Part shown: positions 1-8,110 of the stretch, piece after piece
Position numbering within the stretch: position 1 is the first letter of the stretch
How the letters are laid out: each line of letters opens with the position of its first letter
Assembly (NCBI RefSeq): GCF_014596915.1
Contig: NZ_JACVWU010000029.1
Location: 1 to 64,000, forward strand
DNA: 64,000 bases
Direction of reading: 5' to 3'
Origin: Streptomyces sp. TRM68416
Lineage (GTDB): Bacteria; Actinomycetota; Actinomycetes; Streptomycetales; Streptomycetaceae
The notes under the pieces: generated by a model
What the model saw: the letters and a program-made list of their open reading frames with translations, nothing else
Told to the model about the DNA's origin: nothing
The model's database searches: none
Position numbers and translations under genes: made by a program

Positions 1-54
1 GAGGTTCTGGTGGGCCGTGACGAGGTCGGCCCCGTTGACGCGGATTTCAGACAT
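1..54 (-). CDS. N-terminal fragment of an unidentified protein (runs off the window)
   Basis: Eighteen codons are visible from an ATG at 54, reading MSEIRVNGADLVTAHQNL, and the frame leaves the window open. A GGAGGG ribosome binding site lies 6 nt before the ATG and a promoter-like pair lies further upstream, so the start is well supported. It diverges from the TetR gene at 190, the usual layout for a TetR regulator and its target, so it is the likely target. The visible part is too short to assign a family. Confidence 0.6.
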   Translation of the reverse strand, partial: MSEIRVNGADLVTAHQNL

Positions 55-88
55 GGTGCCCTCCGAGCAACATTGCCGTAATGAGGAA

Positions 89-117
89 ATCATCAACTGT
101 GAGAGTTTCTTCGTCAA
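89..117 (-). promoter_or_regulatory. Predicted promoter of the gene leaving the left edge
   Basis: On the minus strand TTGACG (117-112) and GATGAT (94-89) are 17 bp apart, matching 5/6 and 4/6 of the sigma-70-type consensus. The -10 ends 34 bp before the ATG at 54. The palindrome at 136-149 lies just upstream of this -35. Confidence 0.5.
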
Positions 118-135
118 GGTGCTCGCGGCAGCAAA

Positions 136-149
136 TGATGAATTCATCA
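136..149. promoter_or_regulatory. Perfect 14-bp palindrome, candidate TetR operator
   Basis: TGATGAATTCATCA is its own reverse complement. It lies in the 135-bp space between the leftmost gene and the divergent TetR gene at 190 and is markedly AT-rich for this genome, as expected of an autoregulatory operator. That the protein at 190-837 binds it is inferred from position only. Confidence 0.5.
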
Positions 150-189
150 GGACTGCGATCGCCATCGTCCCGACGGTTAGACTCTGCGG

Positions 190-837
190 ATGTCTACGTC
201 AGCCCCGCCCAGCAACCGGTTCGAGCGGCGTCGCGCCGAGACCCGCAGGGCTCTTGTGCGAGCGGCCCGGCAGATCCTCGCCGAGAGCGGTGACGCCAGC
301 GCGAGCATCCAGGCGATCGCCGAGCGTGCGGACGTGGGCTTCGGCTCCTTCTACAACCACTTCGACTCCAAGGCGGAGTTGTTCGAGGCGGCGGTGGTCG
401 ACGCCCTGGAGGAATTCGGACAGGCCTTCGACGAGTGTCTGGCCGGGATCGACGACCCGGCGGAACTCGTCGCGGCCGGCTTCCGGCTCAGTGCCCGGAT
501 GGCCGACTCGCACCCGGAGCTGACGCAGGTCCTGCGCCGCCGCGGCCTCGGGCACATCCACTCGGACAACGGCTTGGCCCGACGCGCCCTGCGCGATCTC
601 CAGGTCGGCATCGCCTCCGGTCGCTTCACCGCCATGGACCCCGTGGTCGCCCTCTCCGCACTGGGCGGAGCCCGGCTGTCGCTGGTGGAGCTGCGCTTGG
701 CCCGCCCGGAGGTGGACGGCGACGAGGCTGCGGTGAACCTCGCCGAGATGGTCCTGCGCATGCTGGGCCTGTCCGCGGAGGACGCCCACGAGGTCGCCCG
801 GCGCCCCCTGCCCAACCTCTCCGAACAGCACACCTAG
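190..837 (+). CDS. TetR/AcrR family transcriptional regulator
   Basis: This 215-aa protein has the TetR layout: an N-terminal helix-turn-helix at about residues 18-64 (AIAERADVGFGSFYNHFDSK, the classic YxHF recognition end) followed by an all-helical ligand-binding domain with no recognisable ligand. It is divergent from the fragment at 1-54, with a perfect palindrome between them, so it probably represses that gene and itself. Its stop codon overlaps the stop of the convergent DUF2993 gene by 4 nt, with no room for a separate terminator. The ligand is unknown. Confidence 0.85.
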   Translation: MSTSAPPSNRFERRRAETRRALVRAARQILAESGDASASIQAIAERADVGFGSFYNHFDSKAELFEAAVVDALEEFGQAFDECLAGIDDPAELVAAGFRLSARMADSHPELTQVLRRRGLGHIHSDNGLARRALRDLQVGIASGRFTAMDPVVALSALGGARLSLVELRLARPEVDGDEAAVNLAEMVLRMLGLSAEDAHEVARRPLPNLSEQHT

Positions 838-1619
838 GCGCTCGATGACGAGTCCGGGCGGAAGGTGACCGACCGGCCGGTGAAGCGGGCGTCGATCCCG
901 TCCTCGGTGGTGGTGATCGACCGCAGGTGGAGTCCCTCGGGGACGTTCCGCAGCGGAATGGGCTCGTCCAGGGCCCTGTCGAGCAGTGACTTCAGCGGGG
1001 GGAGCAGTTCACCCTGCTCGGCGCGGACGTCGGTGAACGAGATGCGGTTGCCGCTCGCCGCCGAGACGGCCGTACTCACGGTCACGTCGCCGACGAGCGG
1101 CAGGCCGGCCGTCGCGTTGACCCGGCCCGACTCGTCGCCCCGCGACACCTGCACGTCGAGCGTGCTCGACACGTCCGCGTACGACAGGAACGCGGTGGCT
1201 GCGACGCTGTCCGCGTGAGCCTCGTCGGCGCTCCCCGATGTCTTGAGGCCGTCCATCCCTACGGTCAGTCTTGTCAGTTGCAGGGGGCGGGTCGGGCCGT
1301 TCGCGGGTATGTCGTGGGCGGTGAGGTCGACGTGGTCCAGACGGCCCTTGGCCAGTTGGGTCAGCACGGGGAATCCGGTGACGTGCACCGATGGCCGATC
1401 GGCGGTTCCCATGCCGTCCTGGAACGCCTTGGCCGTACGGCTCTCCGCGCGAGCTGCGGCGATCCGGTCGACCGAGACTCCGCCGACCAGCAGGGCCACC
1501 AGGGACGCGGCGGCGACGACCGTGCGCCGTCCGGTCCGGGCCGGGGGGCTCGCACACGCGGAGCCGTCGCCGTAGTAGGGCTCGCCGACCTGCTCCTCGT
1601 CGCGGTGGGACTGATGCAT
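834..1619 (-). CDS. LmeA-like (DUF2993) membrane-anchored phospholipid-binding protein
   Basis: A 261-aa protein starting at the ATG at 1619, preceded by GAGGAGG. An upstream in-frame extension lacks a ribosome binding site. Residues 1-30 are polar, residues 33-50 form one hydrophobic membrane anchor, and the rest is an extracytoplasmic domain resembling DUF2993/LmeA proteins (repeated VDLTAHDIP and TVSTAVS-like beta strands, C-terminal LHLRSITTTEDGIDARFTG). LmeA of mycobacteria binds phospholipid and supports lipomannan maturation; a comparable envelope role is inferred. It converges on the TetR gene, and no operon partner is evident. Confidence 0.7.
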   Translation of the reverse strand: MHQSHRDEEQVGEPYYGDGSACASPPARTGRRTVVAAASLVALLVGGVSVDRIAAARAESRTAKAFQDGMGTADRPSVHVTGFPVLTQLAKGRLDHVDLTAHDIPANGPTRPLQLTRLTVGMDGLKTSGSADEAHADSVAATAFLSYADVSSTLDVQVSRGDESGRVNATAGLPLVGDVTVSTAVSAASGNRISFTDVRAEQGELLPPLKSLLDRALDEPIPLRNVPEGLHLRSITTTEDGIDARFTGRSVTFRPDSSSSA

Positions 1620-1656
1620 GGTTCCTCCTCTTCGAGTGGTGCTCGGGAAAGTGCGC

Positions 1657-2037
1657 CTACGCGGCGTCGCCCTCGGGCCGGACACGCCCGTGGACGCACG
1701 CCGAAGCGCTGTCTCCGGCGACGCCCGTCGCGATCGGAGTGGCGGTCGCGGTGCCGGTGCCGTCATCGCTCCAGGCCCCGCTGTTCACGCGGTCGAGAAG
1801 CCCTGGCAGGTGCCCCTCCCGCGCTTGACGGCATCCGCCACCGGCGCCCGAGGGGCCGCGAGCCTCTGCCGCAATGCCTGCGCGGCCTCCGCCACCAGCC
1901 CCCTCCACGGGTGCGGCCCGGCCGTTGAAGCGGCCGGTGACCGTACGGCGCACCACCCCTGCCGCCTCGAGGATGCGGGCGAGCGTGAGCAGGGTTCGAC
2001 TGCGTTCCGGGGCGGCGGTGACGGGTGCGTGGGTCAT
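1657..2037 (-). pseudogene. Decayed TetR regulator divergent from the MFS exporter
   Basis: The 126-codon frame keeps a good start (ATG at 2037 behind GGAGG) but not a complete protein. Residues near 25-45 (EAAGVVRRTVTGRFNGR) match the HTH of the intact TetR at 3929-4555 (ARASGVVRRTLFGHFPGR), and LLDRVNSGAWSDDGT matches LLEEVNTGALEDDGT near the C-terminus of that protein. The first helix and nearly the whole ligand-binding core between these blocks are missing and replaced by Gly/Ala-rich sequence. I read it as an internally deleted paralogue that once controlled the exporter at 2222. Confidence 0.7.
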
Positions 2038-2074
2038 GTCGGACCTCCGGTTGGCGGGGAGGGCGACTCGATAG

Positions 2075-2120
2075 TTGCACACCGGCGGGCAATAAACTAG
2101 TCTGCACATCAGTGGGCAAT
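2075..2120. promoter_or_regulatory. Two operator-like repeats between the TetR remnant and the MFS gene
   Basis: TGCACACCGGCGGGCAAT (2076-2093) recurs as TGCACATCAGTGGGCAAT (2103-2120), 27 bp apart. The first, with the preceding T, is an imperfect palindrome (TTGC...GCAA, 14 of 18 positions symmetric). On the minus strand TTGCCC (2118-2113) and TTTATT lie 17 bp apart, so the sites would cover a promoter. They look like a paired TetR-type operator that outlived the repressor gene beside it. Confidence 0.55.
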
Positions 2121-2221
2121 TAACCGCCCCGGTGCCGGGCCTCCTCTTGGCCCCGTCTGCACCTCTCCCACCGATCCGCACCCCGAAGCCTCCGCTTCAC
2201 CTCCTGCCGAGGAGCCTGACG

Positions 2222-3835
2222 ATGCCGCTCTTTGCGAAGACACCCGTCGAGAAGATGACCGAGCCCTATCCACGCCGCTGGTGGGCCCTGCTGGTGCTCT
2301 GTCTGAGCCTGCTGATCGTCGTCATGGCGAACACGTCACTGATCGTGGCCGCCCCCGACATGACCAAGGACCTGGGCCTGAGCAGCAGTGACCTGCAGTG
2401 GGTCATCGACGGCTACACCGTCCCCTACGCCGCGCTGATGCTGGTGCTCGGCGCGATCGGCGACAAGTACAGCCGCCGCGGCGCCCTCGTCCTCGGCCTG
2501 CTGATCTTCGCCGGAGGTTCGGTGATGGGCGGCCTGGTCGATGGGACGAACCTCGTCATCGTCGCCCGCGCGATCATGGGTGTCGGTGCCGCCGTCGTCA
2601 TGCCGGCCACACTCTCTCTGCTGGTCGCGATCTTCCCGAGGGCTGAGCGCGCCAAGGCGATCACCGCCTGGTCCGCCACCTCCGGCCTCGCCATCGCCGC
2701 GGGCCCGCTGGCCGCCGGCTGGCTGCTGGAGAGCCATGCCTGGGGCTCCACGTTCCTGATGAACGTCCCCGTCGCCGTCCTCGGCGTCGTGGGCGCGCTG
2801 CTCCTGGTCCCGCCGTCGAAGGCGGAGGGCATGGGCCGCATCGACTACGTCGGCGGTCTGCTGTCGATCGCCTCGGTCGGCTCCCTGGTGTACGCGACCA
2901 TCGAGGGGCCGCACTTCGGCTGGGGTGCCGGCCCCATCGCCGCGGCCGTCGTCGCCGGCGTAGGCCTGCTGGCCTTCGTCGCCTGGGAGTTGAAGCACCC
3001 CAACCCCATGCTGAACGTGCGCAAGTTCGCCGAGCGCCCCTTCAGCGGCTCGATGATGGCGGTGCTGTTCTTCTTCTTCGGCACCTTCGGATCGATCTAC
3101 TACTCCACTCAGTTCCTGCAGTTCGTCCTCGGCTACGACGCACTGGAGACCGGCATCCGTCTGCTGCCGCTGGCCGGAGCCGTGTTCGTCGGCGCCGCCG
3201 TCACCGGCAGGCTCGCCCCGAAGCTGGGTGTGAAGACCGTGGTCGGCACCGGCATGGTGATCGGCACCGCGGGCGTCTTCCTGCTCACCCGGATCGAGAC
3301 GGGCTCGACCTACTCCGACTTCCTCACGCCCCTGCTGCTGCTCGGCTTCGCCATCGGCCTGAGTCTCGCCCCGGCCACCGACACCATCATGGGCTCCTTC
3401 CCCGAGGACGAACTGGGCGTCGGCGGCGGCGCCAACGACACCGCCCTGGAACTCGGCTGCGCCCTGGGCATCGCCGTTCTCGGCTCGCTGCTGGCCACGT
3501 CCTACAAGGACAAGCTCACCGACATGGTCGGCGGCCATCTCCCCGCCGAGGCCATGGACGTCGCCAAGGACTCCGTCGGCGGCGGCATCGCAGTTGCCGA
3601 GCAGGTCGCCAAGAACCCCCAGGGCGGCGCCGAGCAGGCCCAGACGCTGCTGGGAGCGGTGCACGAGTCCTTCGCCCACGCCATCGCCCACACCAGCCTC
3701 ATCGGCGGGATCATCATGGCCGCCGGAACCCTGATCGTCATCGCCGTCCTGCCCGGCCGCAAGCACACCGTCGAGCACGGTGAGAAGGAAGCGACGCCGG
3801 AGACCGAGGAGCAGACCGAGACCGTGGGCGTCTGA
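2222..3835 (+). CDS. MFS exporter, DHA2 type with 14 predicted helices
   Basis: The start chosen is ATG 2222 (MPLFAKTPVEK) with GAGGAG upstream; an earlier in-frame ATG would add 30 proline-rich residues. The 537-aa protein shows the DHA2 multidrug pattern: a first helix around LLVLCLSLLIVVMANTS, motif A (GDKYSRRGALV) after helix 2, the motif C-like region AIAAGPLAAGW, about 14 hydrophobic segments and a charged tail rich in Glu/Thr. It probably exports a toxic small molecule by proton antiport across the cytoplasmic membrane. Its divergent regulator is a remnant, so expression may now depend on the related TetR at 3929-4555 or be constitutive. Confidence 0.85.
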   Translation: MPLFAKTPVEKMTEPYPRRWWALLVLCLSLLIVVMANTSLIVAAPDMTKDLGLSSSDLQWVIDGYTVPYAALMLVLGAIGDKYSRRGALVLGLLIFAGGSVMGGLVDGTNLVIVARAIMGVGAAVVMPATLSLLVAIFPRAERAKAITAWSATSGLAIAAGPLAAGWLLESHAWGSTFLMNVPVAVLGVVGALLLVPPSKAEGMGRIDYVGGLLSIASVGSLVYATIEGPHFGWGAGPIAAAVVAGVGLLAFVAWELKHPNPMLNVRKFAERPFSGSMMAVLFFFFGTFGSIYYSTQFLQFVLGYDALETGIRLLPLAGAVFVGAAVTGRLAPKLGVKTVVGTGMVIGTAGVFLLTRIETGSTYSDFLTPLLLLGFAIGLSLAPATDTIMGSFPEDELGVGGGANDTALELGCALGIAVLGSLLATSYKDKLTDMVGGHLPAEAMDVAKDSVGGGIAVAEQVAKNPQGGAEQAQTLLGAVHESFAHAIAHTSLIGGIIMAAGTLIVIAVLPGRKHTVEHGEKEATPETEEQTETVGV

Positions 3836-3880
3836 GCCCCGTACACCGGAGGCCGGAACCCGATTCCGGCTGACATGGGA

Positions 3881-3907
3881 AGACCCCGGTGCTCCGCACC
3901 GGGGTCT
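3881..3907. terminator. Bidirectional terminator hairpin
   Basis: A perfect 12-bp stem (AGACCCCGGTGC / GCACCGGGGTCT) with a 3-nt loop, followed by TGT, lies between the convergent MFS and TetR genes. Confidence 0.8.
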
Positions 3908-3928
3908 TGTCGGACTGCAGGGGTGATC

Positions 3929-4555
3929 TCACCCCTCGGCGGCGGCCGCCTCGTCGACGACGATCTGCGCCCGCTTCTCCGGCACACCGGCCGCGATGAG
4001 CGTGGTGACCGCCACCTGGGTGCCGTCGTCCTCCAGAGCCCCGGTATTGACCTCCTCCAGCAGGGCGACCGTCATCGCCTCCAGACCGGCGCTCAGCACC
4101 GGGGCCGGCAGCTGGGTGTGGAAGACGCCGTCCCGCTGTCCGCGCTCCACGATGGCCGTGACCCCGACCCGGGCGGGCTCCAGGATCCCGGCGACACGCT
4201 CCATGCCGAGGTCCCTTCGGGCCAGTGCCAGGAGCATCCGGTAGCGGTCACTCACAGGCCAGAGCGACAACGTGAAGTGGGCGAGCGCCCGATCGGCAGG
4301 TTCCGTCGTGCCCGCCCCGACCGCCACGGCTTCCTGGATCGCCTCCGCGGCCTCCTCGGCCAGCGCGTCCAGCAGTGCCGTCCGCCCGGGGAAGTGCCCG
4401 AACAGCGTGCGTCGTACGACGCCGGAGGCGCGGGCCAGCTCCTCGAGGGTGATGTCGGGATTCCGGCCGAGCTCCTGGCGCGCGGTGGCCAGGATGCGAG
4501 CCCGGTTGGACCGGGCGTTGCGTCGCTGGGGGACACGGCCGACGGGCTGGGACAC
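3929..4555 (-). CDS. TetR family transcriptional regulator
   Basis: A 208-aa regulator if started at GTG 4555, which has GAGG 8 nt upstream. In-frame ATGs at 4600 and 4636 are possible but lack a ribosome binding site. The HTH lies at about residues 20-65 (ELARASGVVRRTLFGHFPGR), and the helical C-terminal domain has no recognised ligand. It is last in line behind the 202-aa protein, DyP and catalase genes on the same strand, about 100 bp after the catalase stop, so it may be cotranscribed and autoregulatory. It is closely related to the remnant at 1657-2037, which suggests a past duplication around the MFS gene. Confidence 0.8.
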   Translation of the reverse strand: MSQPVGRVPQRRNARSNRARILATARQELGRNPDITLEELARASGVVRRTLFGHFPGRTALLDALAEEAAEAIQEAVAVGAGTTEPADRALAHFTLSLWPVSDRYRMLLALARRDLGMERVAGILEPARVGVTAIVERGQRDGVFHTQLPAPVLSAGLEAMTVALLEEVNTGALEDDGTQVAVTTLIAAGVPEKRAQIVVDEAAAAEG

Positions 4556-4657
4556 GGAGAGAACCTCGAAGAAGCCAGAACGGAGAAGGGACTTCTCCAT
4601 TCTGGCACGCGGGTCCCGACCGACGCGCGGCCGCATCCGGGGCCGGTCGGGACCTGT

Positions 4658-5746
4658 TCAGGCGGGCAGCTCCTTGATGTCGGACGGCTCCTGCGGCTCG
4701 ATGCCGTTGAAGCGGTGCCGGAAGTCACTGGAAGCGGGGTACGCGGCGCGGCGCGAGCGCATGATCGAGCCCAGCGGACGGTGGGCCTCCAGGGCGTGCC
4801 AGGGGCTGAAGGAGAGGACGTCGTCGGCGTAGCGGCGACGGGCGTCGCTGTAGGCGTCCTGGGCGGGCAGGTGCAGCACGGCCACCGTCCGGTGCGGTGA
4901 CAGTTCCTCGGGCCACAGGACCGAGGCGTCCTCCACCGGCATCCGGTCGATGTCCGTGCACAGCTGGGCACGGATGTCGTACTCGGCGCTGTTGTCCGCG
5001 AAGAAGTCGACGACGAGGTCGCGCAGGGCCGACTCGCCTGCCTTCTTGTCGACGTGGCTGCCGGTGAGGGCCCTGACGTTCGCCGAGCGGGGCGCGGCGG
5101 ACATCTTCGCGACATGGTCGCCGTAGCGCAGCGCGGCCATGGAGTGGAAGGTCTCGCCGAGGATGTGGTCGTTGGCGGCGGCCAGGGTCTCGACGGCGGG
5201 CGGAAGCGGACGTCCGACCCGGGTGAGGGCCTTGGCGGCCACGCGGGCGGCCGCGCCGGTGAGCTGGAGCTGCTGGTCGCTCTGGCCGGGCTGTTTCTCC
5301 AGGATGCCCTGGAGTTTGGCGTACTCGGCGATGTTGCCGAAGGGCAGGGTGGGGTGGTTGACGAGGAGGAAGTCCTGGGTGGTGAAGCCGTCGTCGAGGG
5401 CGCGGGGCCCGGGGGCGCCGATCACCTTCATGGCGAGGCCGCGCTGGAAGGGCACCTGGTCGGAGCGCAGGTCGCCGGGGGCGGAGGAGAAGCGGACGAT
5501 CACCGGGTAGGTGACCGGTTCGGCGAAGAGGCCCTGGGCGAGGTGGGCGGGCAGGTCGGGCTGGATGCGCAGCTCGCCGGCGAGGACGCCGTGGCTCTTG
5601 GCGTGGGCGTCGCGCAGGCCGTGCCGGTGTTTGTCGGCGACCTGCTGGTTGGCCTTGCCCATGGCCGCGACGACCTGGCGGACGAGTTCGTCCTCATCCG
5701 GAAAGGGCTGTTCGATGTCGGGGCTGTAGCGGACGTACGAGGTCAT
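4658..5746 (-). CDS. Catalase-like haem protein
   Basis: The 362-aa protein is shorter than classical catalases (about 480 or more) and resembles the small catalase-like haem proteins. The distal region RDAHAKSHG places the catalytic His at about residue 48, VRFSSAPGD matches the conserved Ser-containing strand, QDFLLVNHP matches the distal Asn region, and the C-terminal YPASSDFRHRF resembles the proximal Tyr helix. It would dismutate hydrogen peroxide or act as a peroxygenase on an organic hydroperoxide. No signal peptide is seen, so it is cytoplasmic. It starts 27 bp after the DyP gene, in the same operon. Confidence 0.8.
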   Translation of the reverse strand: MTSYVRYSPDIEQPFPDEDELVRQVVAAMGKANQQVADKHRHGLRDAHAKSHGVLAGELRIQPDLPAHLAQGLFAEPVTYPVIVRFSSAPGDLRSDQVPFQRGLAMKVIGAPGPRALDDGFTTQDFLLVNHPTLPFGNIAEYAKLQGILEKQPGQSDQQLQLTGAAARVAAKALTRVGRPLPPAVETLAAANDHILGETFHSMAALRYGDHVAKMSAAPRSANVRALTGSHVDKKAGESALRDLVVDFFADNSAEYDIRAQLCTDIDRMPVEDASVLWPEELSPHRTVAVLHLPAQDAYSDARRRYADDVLSFSPWHALEAHRPLGSIMRSRRAAYPASSDFRHRFNGIEPQEPSDIKELPA

Positions 5747-5773
5747 GGGGAGTGTCTCCGCGCGGGGTGGGGG

Positions 5774-7114
5774 TCAGTTGCCGCTGAGCCAGCGGATGGC
5801 GGACAGGCTGGGCATGAAGAAGTACTCGCCGCCGAGGAGGGTGTTGAAGGACTGGATGTTCTGCACCCGGCGAGGCGGGGTCCCGGGCACGGTGAAGTAG
5901 GCGCCCTTGTCCTGGAGCGAGATCATCGGGTCCTTCTCCTTGCCCAGGCCCAGGAAGTTGCCGGAGCCGACCCATTCGCTCTGCAGGAACTCGACGTTGT
6001 CGATGGCCCGGGCGCCGAGGGCGATGAAGTCCAGGCCGCGCGGCCGGCCGTCGTCCTTGAGGCGGTCGGGGGGCAGGGGAGTGCCGTAGGAAGTGCCGCG
6101 CCGGATGATGCGGCGGATGTTGACGTCGGTGAGGACCGTCAGCTTGGTGTCGCGCGGGTTCATCCGGCGGATGTGGGAGCCGAGCGGGGTGCGCAGTCCG
6201 CGCGGGTCGGCGGAGTAGTCGAAGTTGTTGATCCGGTTCGGGTCCTCACCGATCGCGGGGGTGTCGCGCTCCGGGGCGAGGGCGAGAGGTGCGCCGCTGC
6301 GCCAGCGGCCGACCAACTTGGCGGCCAGCAGCTCGCGTTCGGCCTCGGTGGAGGCGTTGTCGTGCAGCCACTGGTTGAAGGCCGCGACGTGGGAGTGGTA
6401 CTTGCGGAAGACGACGTACGTGCCGTTGCGCCCCAGGACGTCCGGAGCCGGTACGGGCAGCGGCACACCGGTCTCGCTCGGGTAGCCGAGGACGAACTCC
6501 CCGGCCTTGATGGGCCGTCCGTCGCCGGGCAGGGGTTCGGCGCCACTGCCCTCGACCACCGGCTGGCTGAAGCCGTCCCGGTAGCCGAAGACGTTGAACC
6601 CGTCGGCCGCGAAGTCCTGATGCGACAGCAGCCGCACACCCGGGACTTCGCCCAGTTCCTTCTCATAGGCGGCGACTTCGGCCCGCCAGTCGTCCTCGCT
6701 CGCGGCGTAGACCGTGACGGCCACGTGCACACGCGGGGTGCCGAAGGGGAACTCCCAGCGGTCCGGCGCGTTCACGCCGGTGTCCCGCAGCCGCTCGGCG
6801 CGGGCGGCCATCCCGGCGCGGAAGTTGGCCGGGAAGGAGGCCAGTGAGGTCTCCGGCAGCCCCAGCGCGACCAGTCCCTGGTAGCTGAGGGCGAGGGCCA
6901 GCCAGGAAGGCTGAGGTTCGTCCCAGCGGGCCGCCGAGGTCACCCTCGGCGCCAGTCGGCGCAGCAGTTCCCTGCCCGCGTCCGGTTCGGTGATCTCCAG
7001 GATCGCGTGGGTGCCGAAGTAGGGCTCGGGCCGGGCCCGCAGCAGGGTCGCCTGGATGTCGTCGAGGTCCAGGGTGGGCGGGCGGCGCAGCCGCCGGAAC
7101 AGCGGCGAAGGCAT
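5774..7114 (-). CDS. DyP-type haem peroxidase
   Basis: A 446-aa dye-decolourising-type peroxidase. The distal motif is GYRDGFSQP (about residues 177-185) with the catalytic Asp at about 180, and the proximal haem ligand is His at about 314 in HIRRMNPRD. Both are diagnostic of DyP enzymes. There is no Tat or Sec signal, unlike the secreted EfeB type, so it acts in the cytoplasm or in an encapsulated form; no encapsulin gene is visible. It begins 13 bp after the 202-aa gene and precedes the catalase, forming one peroxide-handling operon. Confidence 0.85.
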   Translation of the reverse strand: MPSPLFRRLRRPPTLDLDDIQATLLRARPEPYFGTHAILEITEPDAGRELLRRLAPRVTSAARWDEPQPSWLALALSYQGLVALGLPETSLASFPANFRAGMAARAERLRDTGVNAPDRWEFPFGTPRVHVAVTVYAASEDDWRAEVAAYEKELGEVPGVRLLSHQDFAADGFNVFGYRDGFSQPVVEGSGAEPLPGDGRPIKAGEFVLGYPSETGVPLPVPAPDVLGRNGTYVVFRKYHSHVAAFNQWLHDNASTEAERELLAAKLVGRWRSGAPLALAPERDTPAIGEDPNRINNFDYSADPRGLRTPLGSHIRRMNPRDTKLTVLTDVNIRRIIRRGTSYGTPLPPDRLKDDGRPRGLDFIALGARAIDNVEFLQSEWVGSGNFLGLGKEKDPMISLQDKGAYFTVPGTPPRRVQNIQSFNTLLGGEYFFMPSLSAIRWLSGN

Positions 7115-7127
7115 GGTGCGCCTGCCT

Positions 7128-7736
7128 TCAGTTCAGGTCCGACAGGAAACGCTGCACGGCGGCCTCCTGGCGCTTGAGCCGGTGGCCTTCGGCGACGGTG
7201 AGGTTGGGGTGGGCGACGAACCACGCCTCCGCCGGGACCTGGTACTTGACGATGAAGTCCTTCACGTCCGGCGAGGTGATGCCGGGCCAGCCCTCGACGT
7301 TGCTGAACAGATAGTCCATGAACTCGGGGATCTTCGTCGCGAAGTCGTCGATGTAGGGGTCCCACTCGCCGTCGAAGGCGGTCGCGAACAGCAGCTTGGT
7401 GTCGTTTTCGAGGAACACGAACCGCATGTTGTGCAGGGTGCCCACCTGACCGGCACCCGCCAGGTTCCCGCCGACCAGGCCGAAGAACTTCCGCAGCCGC
7501 TCGGCGCCGTTCGGCTTCAGCGGCAGGATCGTCGTCAGCTCGGACACCTCACCGCTCTTGGCGCCGATCCGGCCGGCGGTGGTGACGGCGTGCTCGGCCA
7601 TCTCCTCCTTGTCGGCGAGGATCTCGGCGGCCTTGAGCTTGAGGGCGATCTTGGCGTCCGAGAGTGCGGCGTCCACCTTCTCGCGGACGACTTCGGGGAA
7701 TTCCTGGAACTTCGCATGCAGGGCGTTTTCGCTCAT
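7128..7736 (-). CDS. Conserved protein of unknown function heading the DyP-catalase operon
   Basis: ATG 7736 is preceded by GGAGAGG, giving 202 aa with no signal peptide or membrane helix. The N-terminal 60 residues are helical and Lys/Glu/Ala rich. The central part (HNMRFVFLENDTKLLFAT, then FDGEWDPYIDDFATKIPEF) looks like an alpha/beta ferredoxin-like domain of the sort found in DyP-associated proteins, without DyP haem residues. Linkage to DyP and catalase with gaps of 13 and 27 bp suggests it delivers a substrate or scaffolds the pair. I do not recognise a characterised family. Confidence 0.7.
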   Translation of the reverse strand: MSENALHAKFQEFPEVVREKVDAALSDAKIALKLKAAEILADKEEMAEHAVTTAGRIGAKSGEVSELTTILPLKPNGAERLRKFFGLVGGNLAGAGQVGTLHNMRFVFLENDTKLLFATAFDGEWDPYIDDFATKIPEFMDYLFSNVEGWPGITSPDVKDFIVKYQVPAEAWFVAHPNLTVAEGHRLKRQEAAVQRFLSDLN

Positions 7737-7755
7737 GGCGCCTCTCCTGGGGGAT

Positions 7756-7780
7756 GTGGCAATACTCCACATGTAGCCAC
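7756..7780. promoter_or_regulatory. Nested inverted repeats at the start of the peroxidase operon transcript
   Basis: GTGGC (7756-7760) pairs with GCCAC (7776-7780), and inside this ATGTGG (7754-7759) pairs with CCACAT (7767-7772). The block lies directly downstream of the predicted -10 and ends about 18 bp before the ATG at 7736, a position where a repressor would block initiation. Binding by the TetR at 3929-4555 is inference. Confidence 0.45.
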
Positions 7781-7808
7781 AAATAGACCTTGGTGAGATG
7801 GTGTGCAA
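7780..7808 (-). promoter_or_regulatory. Predicted promoter of the 202-aa/DyP/catalase operon
   Basis: TTGCAC (7808-7803) and TATTTG (7785-7780) are 17 bp apart on the minus strand. A GAAGAGA-tg-TCTCTTC inverted repeat (7813-7828) sits just upstream of the -35 and could be a second protein-binding site. Confidence 0.45.
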
Positions 7809-7910
7809 ACGCGAAGAGATGTCTCTTCTGACCATCTCCGCATTACTGATTACATCATCAGTTCACTGCTCGGGCTTGTCAACGCGCCATTCGCGTGGTC
7901 CGCGCGACGA

Positions 7911-7955
7911 GGAGGCGGGGTGACCCACGGCCGCTCCGTGAGTCACCCCGCCTCC
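7911..7955. terminator. Long terminator hairpin
   Basis: GGAGGCGGGGTGAC (7911-7924) is perfectly complementary to 7942-7955, a 14-bp stem whose loop carries a smaller CACGG/CCGTG stem. It lies downstream of the ThDP enzyme gene (minus strand) and insulates it from the peroxidase operon promoter. The rest of the 7829-8110 spacer shows no gene. Confidence 0.75.
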
Positions 7956-8110
7956 TGGTGGTGCACGATGACGCCGTGCGGGATGTCGGTCTCGGTGTTG
8001 CAGCGGCGCACGCATCGCCGGAGCCGGAGGACTTCGGGACGCGTGGTGGAACAGTTCACGGCGCCACTGAACCGACCACCGAACCCTCGGCGCCGTCCAA
8101 CAGGTGCCGC

